Assembly: GCA_902712845.1 (NCBI GenBank)
Contig: LR743504.1
Location: forward strand, 2,454,001 to 2,518,000
Direction: 5' to 3'
Length of the DNA: 64,000 nucleotides
Source: Methylobacterium bullatum
Lineage (GTDB): Bacteria; Pseudomonadota; Alphaproteobacteria; Rhizobiales; Beijerinckiaceae
Under the pieces are notes generated by a model. It did no database searches and had not been told where the DNA came from. It worked only from the letters and a program-made list of their open reading frames with translations. Each line of letters starts with the position of its first letter. The first letter of the stretch is position 1. The position numbers and the translations under genes were made by a program. Positions 45,988 through 54,123 of this stretch are shown piece after piece.

Positions 45988-46902
45988 ATGATCGCCACCC
46001 GGGTTCTCGACGCGGCCCAGCGCGCTCCTGGGCGACACGAGACCGAAGGCGCGCTCTCTCTCGCCGAGCGGATGCCGCGTCTGATCCTCGAATCGCGGCG
46101 TGTCTCCTCGACGCTCGCGCATGGTCTGCATGGCAGGCGGCGGGCGGGGCAGGGGGAGAGCTTCTGGCAGTTCCGGCCCTTCGTGGCGGGCGAAGCGGCG
46201 GCGCGGGTGGATTGGCGCCGCTCCGCCCGCGACGATAAGTTGTACGTGCGCGAGCGCGAATGGGAGGCGACCCACAACATCTGGTTCTGGATCGACCGTT
46301 CCGCCTCCATGGGATTCGCGTCGAGCCTCGGGCAGGGGCCGAAGGTCGAGCGCGCCCTCGTGCTCGGCCTCGCAGTCGCCGATGCCCTGGTCGAGGGGGG
46401 CGAGCGGGCTGGGCTTCTGGGTCTCACCAGGGCCACGGCCTCACGCCGCATCGTCGAGACCATGGCGCAGGCTCTGGTGGCCGACAAAGCCGGTCTTGAG
46501 CAGGACATGCCGCCGCGCGCCACGCCGGGCCGCTTCGACGAGGCGATCCTCGTCAGCGATTTTCTCTCGCCGCTGGAACAGCTTAGAGAAGCGGTGGGCT
46601 CGCTGGCGGGCTCCGGTACGAGAGGTCATCTCGTCATGGTGGTCGACCCGGTGGAGGAGACCTTTCCCTTTGCCGGGCAGGCGGTGCTGCACGATCCTGA
46701 GACCAAGATGAGCCTCGATATCGGCGACGCGGCGTCGTGGGGGGCGGCCTATCGCACCCGAATCGCCGCGCATCGGGACGGTCTCGCCGAGATCGCCCGC
46801 GCCCAGGGCTGGACCCTGACGATCCATCGCACCGACCGGCCGGCGAGCGAGGCGGCCCTGCGTCTCCTCACGCTGGTCGCCGCCGCGCGCGGGACGGGGT
46901 GA
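45988..46902 (+). CDS. DUF58 domain protein
   Basis: 304 residues, soluble, VWA-like. The DUF58 signature is FVAGEAAARVDWRRSARDDKLYVRE, followed by NIWFWIDRSASMGF, a MIDAS-like DRSAS motif near residue 105, and FDEAILVSDFLSPLEQL later. Together with MoxR it is thought to act on membrane or metal-bound partners. Five bases after the moxR-like stop and ten before the next start. Confidence 0.9.
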   Translation: MIATRVLDAAQRAPGRHETEGALSLAERMPRLILESRRVSSTLAHGLHGRRRAGQGESFWQFRPFVAGEAAARVDWRRSARDDKLYVREREWEATHNIWFWIDRSASMGFASSLGQGPKVERALVLGLAVADALVEGGERAGLLGLTRATASRRIVETMAQALVADKAGLEQDMPPRATPGRFDEAILVSDFLSPLEQLREAVGSLAGSGTRGHLVMVVDPVEETFPFAGQAVLHDPETKMSLDIGDAASWGAAYRTRIAAHRDGLAEIARAQGWTLTIHRTDRPASEAALRLLTLVAAARGTG

Positions 46903-46912
46903 GGAGCAGCAC

Positions 46913-49738
46913 ATGTTCGGATTGCCCCTGACCTTCGCCGCGCCGCTGGCGCTCGCGGCGCTTATCGCATTGCCGGCATTGTGGTATTTGCTCCGGGTGA
47001 CGCCGCCCCGGCCGCAGCGGATCGAGTTTCCCCCCCTGCGGATCATGGCCGACCTGCTGGCCAAGCGCGAGACGCCGGCGCGGACCCCGCCATGGCTGCT
47101 AATCCTCCGAATGATCGCCGCGGCTTGCCTGATCCTTGCCGTGTCGGGGCCGGTCTGGAACCCGTCGGGTACCGGCGCGACCTCCGGGCGGACGCCGCTC
47201 ATCGTCATGATCGATAACGGGTTTTCCGCCGCGCATGACTGGCGCGAGCGCATGCGCGCCGCCACCGACGAGGTCGAGGCCGCCTCACGGGACGGTCGCC
47301 CCGTGGCCGTGGTCGCCCTAGCCGACGCCCCGGCGGCGTTGGAAGCGAAGACGCCCGCCGCCGCCCTTGACCGGCTCCGGGCCGTCGCGCCGCGCTCCCA
47401 TCTACCGCAACGCGACGTCCATTTGACCGCCATCGGAGCCTTCCTCGACCGCCATCCGGCCGTCGCTGTGGTCTGGATCACCGATGGCGTTGCGGGTGTC
47501 GCATCCGACGCGTTCGGCAAGGGTTTGTCCGATGCGTTGAACAAAGCCGGCGCCCGTCTCACCATCCTGCGCGCCGACCGGCCACCGGCTCTGGCCCTCA
47601 CCGCGGCCGAGAGCGGCGGCAAGCTCAGCGCCCATGTGCTGCGCGCTTCGGCCAATGGCCGCGATGCCGGCTTGGTCCGCGCCCTCGACCAGAAGGGCCT
47701 GCCCCTGGCCGAGCACGATTTCCGCTTCGCCGACGGGGCCACCGAAACCGAGGTCACGTTCGAGCTCCCCGTAGAGCTCCGCAACGGCATCAGCCGGCTG
47801 GAGATCGCTGCCGAGCGCTCGGCCGGCGCGGTGACGCTGATGGACGAGCGCGGCAAGCGCCGCCGCGTCGGCCTGGTCTTCGGCGGCACCAACGATCAGG
47901 CCCAGCCGCTCCTGGCCCCGACCTACTATCTCTCCCGCGCGCTCACCCCCTTCGCCGACGTCCAGGAGGCACGTGGGGCCAAGGGGGTGGCCGAATCCGT
48001 CGGGCAGCTCCTCGACAATCAGGTCTCGGTGCTGGTCCTTGCCGATGTGGGCGCCCTCGACGAGGCGACCATGCGCCGGGTGGCGAGTTTCGTGAACGAG
48101 GGCGGCCTGCTGCTGCGCTTCGCCGGGCCGCGCCTGGCAGCCGGCAACGACACCCTGGTCCCCGTGCGCCTGCGCCGGGGCGGCAGGACCCTGGGCGGCA
48201 CCCTGTCCTGGGACAGCCCCAGGACGCTCGCGACCTTTGCCCCGGAGAGTCCGTTTGCCGGGCTGGTGCCACCGGCGGATATCGGCGTGCGCCGCCAGAT
48301 CCTGGCGGAGCCGGATGGCGACCTGCCGGGGCGGACCTGGGCCTCGCTGCAGGACGGCACGCCCATCGTCACCGCCGAGAAGCGTGGCAAGGGGCAGATC
48401 GTGCTGTTCCACGTCACCGCAGACACGACCTGGTCGAACCTGCCGCTCTCCGGCCTGTTCATCGACATGCTGCGCCGCGTGGTCGCCCTGTCGGGCAGTG
48501 CGTCTCCGAATGGAGGGGAGGGGTCGACCCGGCCCGCCGCCGCCGTCCTGGCGCCCCGCCTCACCCTCGACGGGTTCGGGGCGCTGGGCAGCCCGCCTGC
48601 CGGTGCCACGGCGGTGCCGGACGATTACGGCGAGCGCTCCAGCCTCGAACACCCGGCCGGCTTCTATGGCCCGGCCGATGGCGGAGTCGCGGTGAACGCG
48701 CTCCGGCCCGACGACCGCCTGAAACCCCTCGACCTGTCGGCCTTCACCGACGCCCGCACCGGTTCGCTCACCGGCGGAGACACCCTCGACTTGCGCGCCA
48801 CGCTGTTTACCGTGGCGCTGATGCTGCTGATCCTCGACACCCTCGCCGGCCTCTGGCTCGGCGGTCTCTTCAACCGCTCGCGCGGGGGGCTGCTCGGACG
48901 CTTCGCCGGACGGGCGGCGGCGGTGCTCATCGTGGCCGGCATCGGCATCATGGGTGCGCCGCGAGGCGCGCATGCTCAGGAGGGCGCGCGGCCGAACACG
49001 TTCGACTCCGCCCTCGCCACCCGTCTGGCCTACGTCGTCACCGGCGACGAGGCGACGGATACGGCCAGCCGCGCCGGGCTCAACGGTCTGACCCAAATGC
49101 TGGCCAGCCGGACCGCCCTGGAGCCGGGCGACCCGATCGGCATCGATCCGGGCAAGGACGAACTCGCCTTCTATCCGATCATCTACTGGCCCATCGTCGC
49201 CAGCCGCCCCCAGCCGAGCGAAGCCGCGATCCGCCGGATCGACGCCTTCATGCGCAACGGCGGGACGGTCCTGTTCGACACCCGCGACGCGCTCACGGCG
49301 CGGCCGGGCGGCCCGCCGACACCGGAGGGGGCCTACCTGCGCAAGATGCTCTCCACCCTGGAAGTGCCCGAACTGGAGCCGGTTCCGGCGGACCACGTGC
49401 TCACCAAGGCCTTCTACCTCGTGGACAATTTTCCCGGCCGCTACGCCACCGGCCAGACCTGGGTCGAGACCCTGCCGCCTGCCGGAGACGGGGCCGAACG
49501 CCGCCCAGCGCGGGCCGGGGACGGCGTTTCCCCCATCGTCATCACGGGCAACGACCTCGCCGCCGCCTGGGCGGTGGGCAAGCGCGGCGAGGCGCTCTAC
49601 CCCATCGTCGGCGGCGACCAGCGCCAGCGCGAGATGTCGTTCCGCGGCGGCATCAACCTCGTGATCTACACGCTGACCGGCAACTACAAGGCGGATCAGG
49701 TCCACGTCCCGGCCCTGCTGGAGCGGTTGGGACAGTGA
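46913..49738 (+). CDS. BatA-like / DUF4159 membrane protein
   Basis: 941 residues. An N-terminal BatA-type segment (LTFAAPLALAALIALPALWYLLR, then RIEFPPLRIMADLLAKRETPARTPPW visible as ETPARTPPW, and a second helix) leads to a VWA-like domain (PLIVMIDNGFSAAHDWRER, where the MIDAS serine motif is altered to DNGFS). A glutamine-amidotransferase-like flavodoxin fold follows (LADVGALDEATMRRVASFVNEGG). Another helix pair lies near residues 625-690. The C-terminal about 220 residues are DUF4159 (FDSALATRLAYVVTGDE, FYPIIYWPIVASRPQPS, FMRNGGTVLFDTRDAL). Anchored in the inner membrane; partner of MoxR/DUF58. Confidence 0.88.
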   Translation: MFGLPLTFAAPLALAALIALPALWYLLRVTPPRPQRIEFPPLRIMADLLAKRETPARTPPWLLILRMIAAACLILAVSGPVWNPSGTGATSGRTPLIVMIDNGFSAAHDWRERMRAATDEVEAASRDGRPVAVVALADAPAALEAKTPAAALDRLRAVAPRSHLPQRDVHLTAIGAFLDRHPAVAVVWITDGVAGVASDAFGKGLSDALNKAGARLTILRADRPPALALTAAESGGKLSAHVLRASANGRDAGLVRALDQKGLPLAEHDFRFADGATETEVTFELPVELRNGISRLEIAAERSAGAVTLMDERGKRRRVGLVFGGTNDQAQPLLAPTYYLSRALTPFADVQEARGAKGVAESVGQLLDNQVSVLVLADVGALDEATMRRVASFVNEGGLLLRFAGPRLAAGNDTLVPVRLRRGGRTLGGTLSWDSPRTLATFAPESPFAGLVPPADIGVRRQILAEPDGDLPGRTWASLQDGTPIVTAEKRGKGQIVLFHVTADTTWSNLPLSGLFIDMLRRVVALSGSASPNGGEGSTRPAAAVLAPRLTLDGFGALGSPPAGATAVPDDYGERSSLEHPAGFYGPADGGVAVNALRPDDRLKPLDLSAFTDARTGSLTGGDTLDLRATLFTVALMLLILDTLAGLWLGGLFNRSRGGLLGRFAGRAAAVLIVAGIGIMGAPRGAHAQEGARPNTFDSALATRLAYVVTGDEATDTASRAGLNGLTQMLASRTALEPGDPIGIDPGKDELAFYPIIYWPIVASRPQPSEAAIRRIDAFMRNGGTVLFDTRDALTARPGGPPTPEGAYLRKMLSTLEVPELEPVPADHVLTKAFYLVDNFPGRYATGQTWVETLPPAGDGAERRPARAGDGVSPIVITGNDLAAAWAVGKRGEALYPIVGGDQRQREMSFRGGINLVIYTLTGNYKADQVHVPALLERLGQ

Positions 49739-50174
49739 TGGTCTTTCGGACTGCGTATCGGACCGGGACGACGTTCCCTTCTCGCTTCGCGCGAGAAAGT
49801 TCTCACATAGGTCGCAGGAAGCGCGGGTTCCCTCTCCTGCAAGGAGAGGGACAGGGTGAGGTGTGTGAAATCTCCGGACAGCGCGTCCCCCTCTCTCAAC
49901 CCGATCCCACAGAGCTACGGCATTCACGAATGTCTCGGGATGCGCGGCTCTCCTCCCCCTTGTGGGGAGGAGTTGGAGGTGGGGGTGGTCGGGTGACCCT
50001 CGGAGTGCAGAGGCCAGCGGCGCCACCCCCACTCCTAACCTCTCCCCACAAGGGGGAGAGGGACGCGTTCTGCCTGCAAGAGCAGATGCGTGAATCCGGT
50101 CTCCTGCAAAGGACTCAGAGGGCGCCGGTGGCAACGCCGCGCCCGTCCATCACAACGACGGAGGCCGCTAGCCC
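49739..50174. repeat. Intergenic palindromic repeats inside the MoxR operon
   Basis: 436 bases without a gene. A short palindrome CCCTCTCCT..AGGAGAGGG sits at 49830-49850. A large imperfect inverted repeat pairs 49953-49988 (beginning CTCCCCCTTGTGGGGAGG) with 50023-50056 (ending CCCCACAAGGGGGAG), loop about 34 bases. Such elements are common between genes in this group. Here it separates two genes of one apparent operon and could process or stabilise the mRNA. Confidence 0.65.
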
Positions 50175-52259
50175 ATGCTGAGCCTCAGTTTCACCCCCCT
50201 CATCCCGTGGCCGGTCATCGCGGGCTTGGGCGTTCTGGTGGCGATCTTCGTCGTTCTCGCCTTCGTGGCGCGGGGGCGCACGGCGGTCCTGCGGGCGCTG
50301 GCCCTCGGGCTTGTGCTGCTGGCCATCGCCAACCCGTCCCTGGTGCGCGAGGATCGCGAGCCGGTGAAGGACATCGCGGCCATCGTCGTCGACCGGTCCG
50401 GGTCGCAAAGTCTCGGTGACCGCCCGGCCATGACCGATACGGTCCGGGCCGAATTGCAGCGGCGCTTCGGCTCGCTCACCAACATCGAGCCACGCTTCAT
50501 CGACGTGCCCGACGCCAAGGACGGCGACGACGGCACCAAGCTGTTCACGGCCCTGTCCCAGGGCCTCGCCGACGTCCCGCCGGATCGGCTCGCCGGGGTG
50601 GTGATGCTGACGGACGGAGTGGTTCACGACATCCCGGCCAATGTCGCGGCGCTCGGCATCAAGGCGCCGCTCCATGTCCTCGTCACCGGACATCCCGACG
50701 AGCGCGACCGGCAGATCAAGCTGATCGAGGCGCCGCGCTTCGGCATCGTCGGGCGCGATCTCACCATCCGCGCCGAGGTGATGGAGCGCGGCGGCACCGG
50801 CAGCGCCACCGTTACCGTGCGCCGCGACGGCGAGGAGATCGGACGCCGCACCTTCCCCACCGGCCAGCCCTTCTCGCTCACCACCAAGATCGAGCATGGC
50901 GGCCCCAACGTCGTGGAGATCGAGGTCGAGCCGCTGCCCGGCGAGTTGACCACGATCAACAACCGCGCCGTCCTGCCTATCGAGGGCATCCGCGAGAAGC
51001 TGCGCGTGCTCCTCGTCTCGGGCGAGCCCCACCAGGGTGAGCGGACCTGGCGCAACCTGCTGAAATCGGACGCCAACGTCGATCTCGTCCACTTCACCAT
51101 CCTGCGCCCCCCGGAGAAGCAGGACGGCACGCCGATTTCCGAGCTGTCGCTCATCGCCTTCCCGACGCGCGAACTGTTCGTCCAGAAGATCAAGGATTTC
51201 GACCTCATCATCTTCGACCGCTACGCCAACCAGAGCGTGCTGCCTTCGGCCTATTTCGACAACATCGTCCGCTATGTCCGCGATGGCGGCGCGCTGCTCA
51301 TCGCGGCGGGGCCGGAATTCGCCTCGTCGGCCAGCCTCGCCCGTACCCGGCTCTCCCAGATCCTGCCGGGCGAACCCAATGGCCGCGTGGTCGAGCAGCC
51401 GTACAAGGCGGCGCTGACGGGCACCGGCACCCGCCATCCCGTCACCCGCGCCCTGCCCGGATCGGAGGCCTCTCCCCCGGCCTGGGGCGACTGGCTGCGC
51501 ATCGTCTCCGCCCAGACCAAGCCCGGCGTCCAGCCGATCCTGCAGGGGCCGAACGCCCTGCCGCTCCTCGCTCTCTCGCGGGAGGACAAGGGCCGTGTCG
51601 CCCTGCTCCTCTCCGACCATGCCTGGCTCTGGGCGCGGGGCTACCAGGAAGGCGGCCCCTATCTCGACCTGCTGCGCCGCCTCGGCCATTGGCTGATGAA
51701 GGAGCCGGCCCTGGAAGAGGAGGCCCTGCGGGCGCAGACGACGGGGCATGGCCGCGAAGTCCGCGTCGAGCGTCAGACCATGGCCGAGACCACCGACCCC
51801 GTCACCGTGAAGGGGCCGACCGGACCGGAGCGGACACTGACTCTCACGGCCGGGGAGCCCGGCCTGTTCAGCACGACGTTCGAAGCGACGGAGCTCGGGC
51901 TCCACACCCTGCGCTCCGGCTCGCTCATCGCCTTCGTCAGCGTCGGGCCGCCGAACCCGCGCGAACTCACCGACGTGTTCAGCGATACCGAGCGTCTGAA
52001 GGCCCTGGCCGAAGGGACCGGCGGGTCGATCCGCCGCCTCGCCGATGCGGGCGGGAGCACCGTCGTGCCGCGCCTTCAGGCCGTGCGCAGTGGGCGTCTG
52101 GCCGGCGCCGACTGGATCGGCTTCCGCCCGAGCGACAGTGCCGTCATCCGCGGCGTCGAGGTCTACCCCCTGGCGCTGGGCCTATGGGCGCTGGTGGCGC
52201 TGGCCGGTGCGGTGCTGGCGATGTGGCTGGTGGAAGGCAGGCGCGGGCGGGCGGCGTAG
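50175..52259 (+). CDS. Large membrane protein of the MoxR/DUF58 operon, VWA-like
   Basis: 694 residues. Two N-terminal helices (WPVIAGLGVLVAIFVVLAFVA, AVLRALALGLVLLAIANP) flank a short loop; then a VWA-like domain (AAIVVDRSGSQSLGDR with DRSGS as the MIDAS motif, GVVMLTDGVVHD), an Ig-like part (TVTVRRDGEEIGRR), a glutamine-amidotransferase-like fold (LRVLLVSGEPHQGERTWRNLL), and one C-terminal helix (ALGLWALVALAGAVLAMWLVEG). It matches the companion of BatA/DUF4159 proteins in Rhizobiales. Function unknown; probably forms a membrane complex with the two genes upstream. Confidence 0.85.
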   Translation: MLSLSFTPLIPWPVIAGLGVLVAIFVVLAFVARGRTAVLRALALGLVLLAIANPSLVREDREPVKDIAAIVVDRSGSQSLGDRPAMTDTVRAELQRRFGSLTNIEPRFIDVPDAKDGDDGTKLFTALSQGLADVPPDRLAGVVMLTDGVVHDIPANVAALGIKAPLHVLVTGHPDERDRQIKLIEAPRFGIVGRDLTIRAEVMERGGTGSATVTVRRDGEEIGRRTFPTGQPFSLTTKIEHGGPNVVEIEVEPLPGELTTINNRAVLPIEGIREKLRVLLVSGEPHQGERTWRNLLKSDANVDLVHFTILRPPEKQDGTPISELSLIAFPTRELFVQKIKDFDLIIFDRYANQSVLPSAYFDNIVRYVRDGGALLIAAGPEFASSASLARTRLSQILPGEPNGRVVEQPYKAALTGTGTRHPVTRALPGSEASPPAWGDWLRIVSAQTKPGVQPILQGPNALPLLALSREDKGRVALLLSDHAWLWARGYQEGGPYLDLLRRLGHWLMKEPALEEEALRAQTTGHGREVRVERQTMAETTDPVTVKGPTGPERTLTLTAGEPGLFSTTFEATELGLHTLRSGSLIAFVSVGPPNPRELTDVFSDTERLKALAEGTGGSIRRLADAGGSTVVPRLQAVRSGRLAGADWIGFRPSDSAVIRGVEVYPLALGLWALVALAGAVLAMWLVEGRRGRAA

Positions 52260-52269
52260 AGGTTGTCGA

Positions 52270-52396
52270 CCCTCCCCCCTCTGCGGGGGAGGGTGGTCGC
52301 GGAGCGACCGGGCGAGGGGCAGCGCGACATCCGGCACCGAAGCTCCCCTCATCCGACCCGCTTCGCGGGCCACCTTCTCCCGCAGAGGGGAGAAGG
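52270..52396. repeat. Imperfect inverted repeat
   Basis: 52270-52319 (CCCTCCCCCCTCTGCGGGGG...) and 52345-52396 (..CTTCTCCCGCAGAGGGGAG..) are largely complementary, with inner matches GGTCGCGGAGCGACC and GACCCGCTTCGCGGG. Lies between the MoxR operon end and the convergent GNAT gene, so it may also terminate both. Confidence 0.6.
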
Positions 52397-52492
52397 AGTG
52401 CGCTGGTAGAACGGCCCGGGGCTCTGTCTTACCATCAATGGATCGCATACCGCGTCCCCCTTCCCACAGAGGGAGGAGGGTCAGCCTCGCGT

Positions 52493-53011
52493 CTAGCCGC
52501 CCAAGATTGCGAACGAACGAACGGGCCTCACGATCCCAGATACCGCCTCTAAGGCGCCGGGACGGAGTTCGAGCCACAGGAAGCGCGCGGGGTCGACCGG
52601 TCCCGGCGGCAGCAGGCGGCCGGGGGGCACGGGCGTGAAGCCGAAGCGGCGGTAATAGGGCGCGTCTCCTACCAGAATGACGAGCCCGTGGTCGCCTTCC
52701 CGCGCGGCGTCGAGGCTCGCCCGCATCAACGATCCGCCGATGCCGCGCTTCCCGAAACTCGGATCCACCGTGAGCGGCCCCAGCACCAAAAGCGGCCCGC
52801 CCGCTTCCGCCGGAGCGACGCGGACCGAGCCGACAAGGTAGGTGCCGACGAGCGCGGTGAAGCAGAGATCGGCCAACGGCACGGTGCCTTCGCGCAGACG
52901 ATAGGCGGTGCGGGCAAAACGTCCCGGCCCGAAGGCGCGGGCGTGGAGGCGTTCGATGGCGTCGGCATCGCCCGGCCGCTCGGGCCGGATGACGAGGGGC
53001 AGGCTGGTCAC
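52493..53011 (-). CDS. GNAT N-acetyltransferase
   Basis: 172 residues. GNAT landmarks: VIRPERPGDADAIERLHARAFG at the start, LVGSVRVAPAEAGG, LGPLTVDPSFGKRGIGGSLMRASL with the acetyl-CoA pyrophosphate loop (KRGIGG), then LVGDAPYYRRFGFTPVPPG. It resembles the YhbS-like group. Substrate unknown. It overlaps the yejB stop, so it is the last gene of that operon. Confidence 0.88.
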   Translation of the reverse strand: MTSLPLVIRPERPGDADAIERLHARAFGPGRFARTAYRLREGTVPLADLCFTALVGTYLVGSVRVAPAEAGGPLLVLGPLTVDPSFGKRGIGGSLMRASLDAAREGDHGLVILVGDAPYYRRFGFTPVPPGRLLPPGPVDPARFLWLELRPGALEAVSGIVRPVRSFAILGG

Positions 53012-54114
53012 GTCGCCCGCGCCGAAAAGTCGATGCGCGGGTCGATCCAGGTGTAGATCAGGTCGGACAGCAGGTTCACCGCCAGCCCCATCAGCGAGAA
53101 GATATAGAGCGTGGCGAAGACGATCGGGTAGTCGCGCCCGACGATGGCGGTGAAGGACAGCAGCCCGAGCCCGTCGAGGGAGAAGATCGTCTCGATCAGC
53201 AGGGAGCCCGCGAAGAAGGCCGAGATAAAGGCGCCGGGAAAGCCCGCCACCACGATCAGCATGGCGTTGCGGAACACGTGGCCATAGAGCACGCGCCGCT
53301 CAGTGAGGCCCTTCATCCGCGCCGTCATCACGTATTGCTTGCGGATCTCGTCGAGGAACGAGTTCTTGGTAAGGAGCGTCGAGGTGGCGAAGGCGCCGAG
53401 CACCAGCGCGGTGAGCGGCAGCGTCATGTGCCAGGCGTAATCGACGATCTTGCCCCAGAGGGTGAAGTTCTCCCAGCCCTCGCTGGTGAGGCCGCGGATC
53501 GGGAAGACCTGCAGGAACGAGCCGCCGGCGAAGAGGATGATGAGGGCGATGCCGAACAGGAAGCTCGGGATGGCGTAGCCGACTATGACGATGCTGGAGG
53601 TCCACAGGTCGAAGCGCGAGCCGTCCTTCACCGCCTTGCGGATGCCCAGCGGAATCGAGATCGCGTAGGACAGGAGCGTCATCCACAATCCGAGGGAGAT
53701 CGAGACCGGCAGGCGCTCGCGGATCAGCTGCAGCACCGACACATCGCGAAAATAGCTCTTGCCGAAATCGAAGGTGGCGTAATCCCACAGCATCTTGGCG
53801 AAGCGTTCGGGGGCCGGTTTGTCGAAGCCGAATTGCTGTTCGAGCTTCTTGATGAAGGCCGGGTCGAGCCCCTGCGCGCCGCGATAGCGGGAGCTCGCCT
53901 CCGAGCCGCCGCCGGCCGAGCGCCCGCCGCCGCCGAGATCGCCGGCCCCGCCGGTGACGCGGGACAGGCTGCCCTCGTTCTGCCCCTGTAGCTGCGCCAG
54001 GACGCGCTCCACCGGCCCGCCGGGGGCGAACTGCACGATGACGAAGGTGATGAGCATGATCCCGAAGATCGTCGGGACCATGAGGGCGATGCGGCGCAGG
54101 ATGTAGGCGAGCAC
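53008..54114 (-). CDS. yejB: ABC transporter permease YejB-like
   Basis: 368 residues with about six transmembrane helices: start MLAYILRRIALMVPTIFGIM, conserved FAPGGPVERVLAQLQG, the BPD_transp_1 core (SLGLWMTLLSYAISIPLGI), the EAA-like loop KNSFLDEIRKQYVMTARMKGLTERRVLYGH and the end LIYTWIDPRIDFSAR. In the microcin C/YejABEF importer YejB pairs with YejE and the ATPase YejF. Neither follows here. A low-complexity Gly/Ser loop (GGAGDLGGGGRSAGGG) is typical for this clade. Ten bases after the second YejA gene. Confidence 0.92.
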   Translation of the reverse strand: MLAYILRRIALMVPTIFGIMLITFVIVQFAPGGPVERVLAQLQGQNEGSLSRVTGGAGDLGGGGRSAGGGSEASSRYRGAQGLDPAFIKKLEQQFGFDKPAPERFAKMLWDYATFDFGKSYFRDVSVLQLIRERLPVSISLGLWMTLLSYAISIPLGIRKAVKDGSRFDLWTSSIVIVGYAIPSFLFGIALIILFAGGSFLQVFPIRGLTSEGWENFTLWGKIVDYAWHMTLPLTALVLGAFATSTLLTKNSFLDEIRKQYVMTARMKGLTERRVLYGHVFRNAMLIVVAGFPGAFISAFFAGSLLIETIFSLDGLGLLSFTAIVGRDYPIVFATLYIFSLMGLAVNLLSDLIYTWIDPRIDFSARAT

Positions 54115-54123
54115 GTCTGGTCC

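Noticed and set aside
44973-49738. MoxR operon as methanol dehydrogenase (mxa) maturation cluster
   Set aside because: No mxaF/G/J/I-type genes nearby; the gene order is the general MoxR/DUF58/BatA/DUF4159 type.
47402-50134. 910-residue minus-strand frame opposite the DUF4159 gene
   Set aside because: Shadow of the BatA-DUF4159 gene; low-complexity Arg/Gly/Ala/His composition and no domain.
50115-51905. 596-residue minus-strand frame opposite the large membrane protein
   Set aside because: Shadow frame with no recognisable domain.
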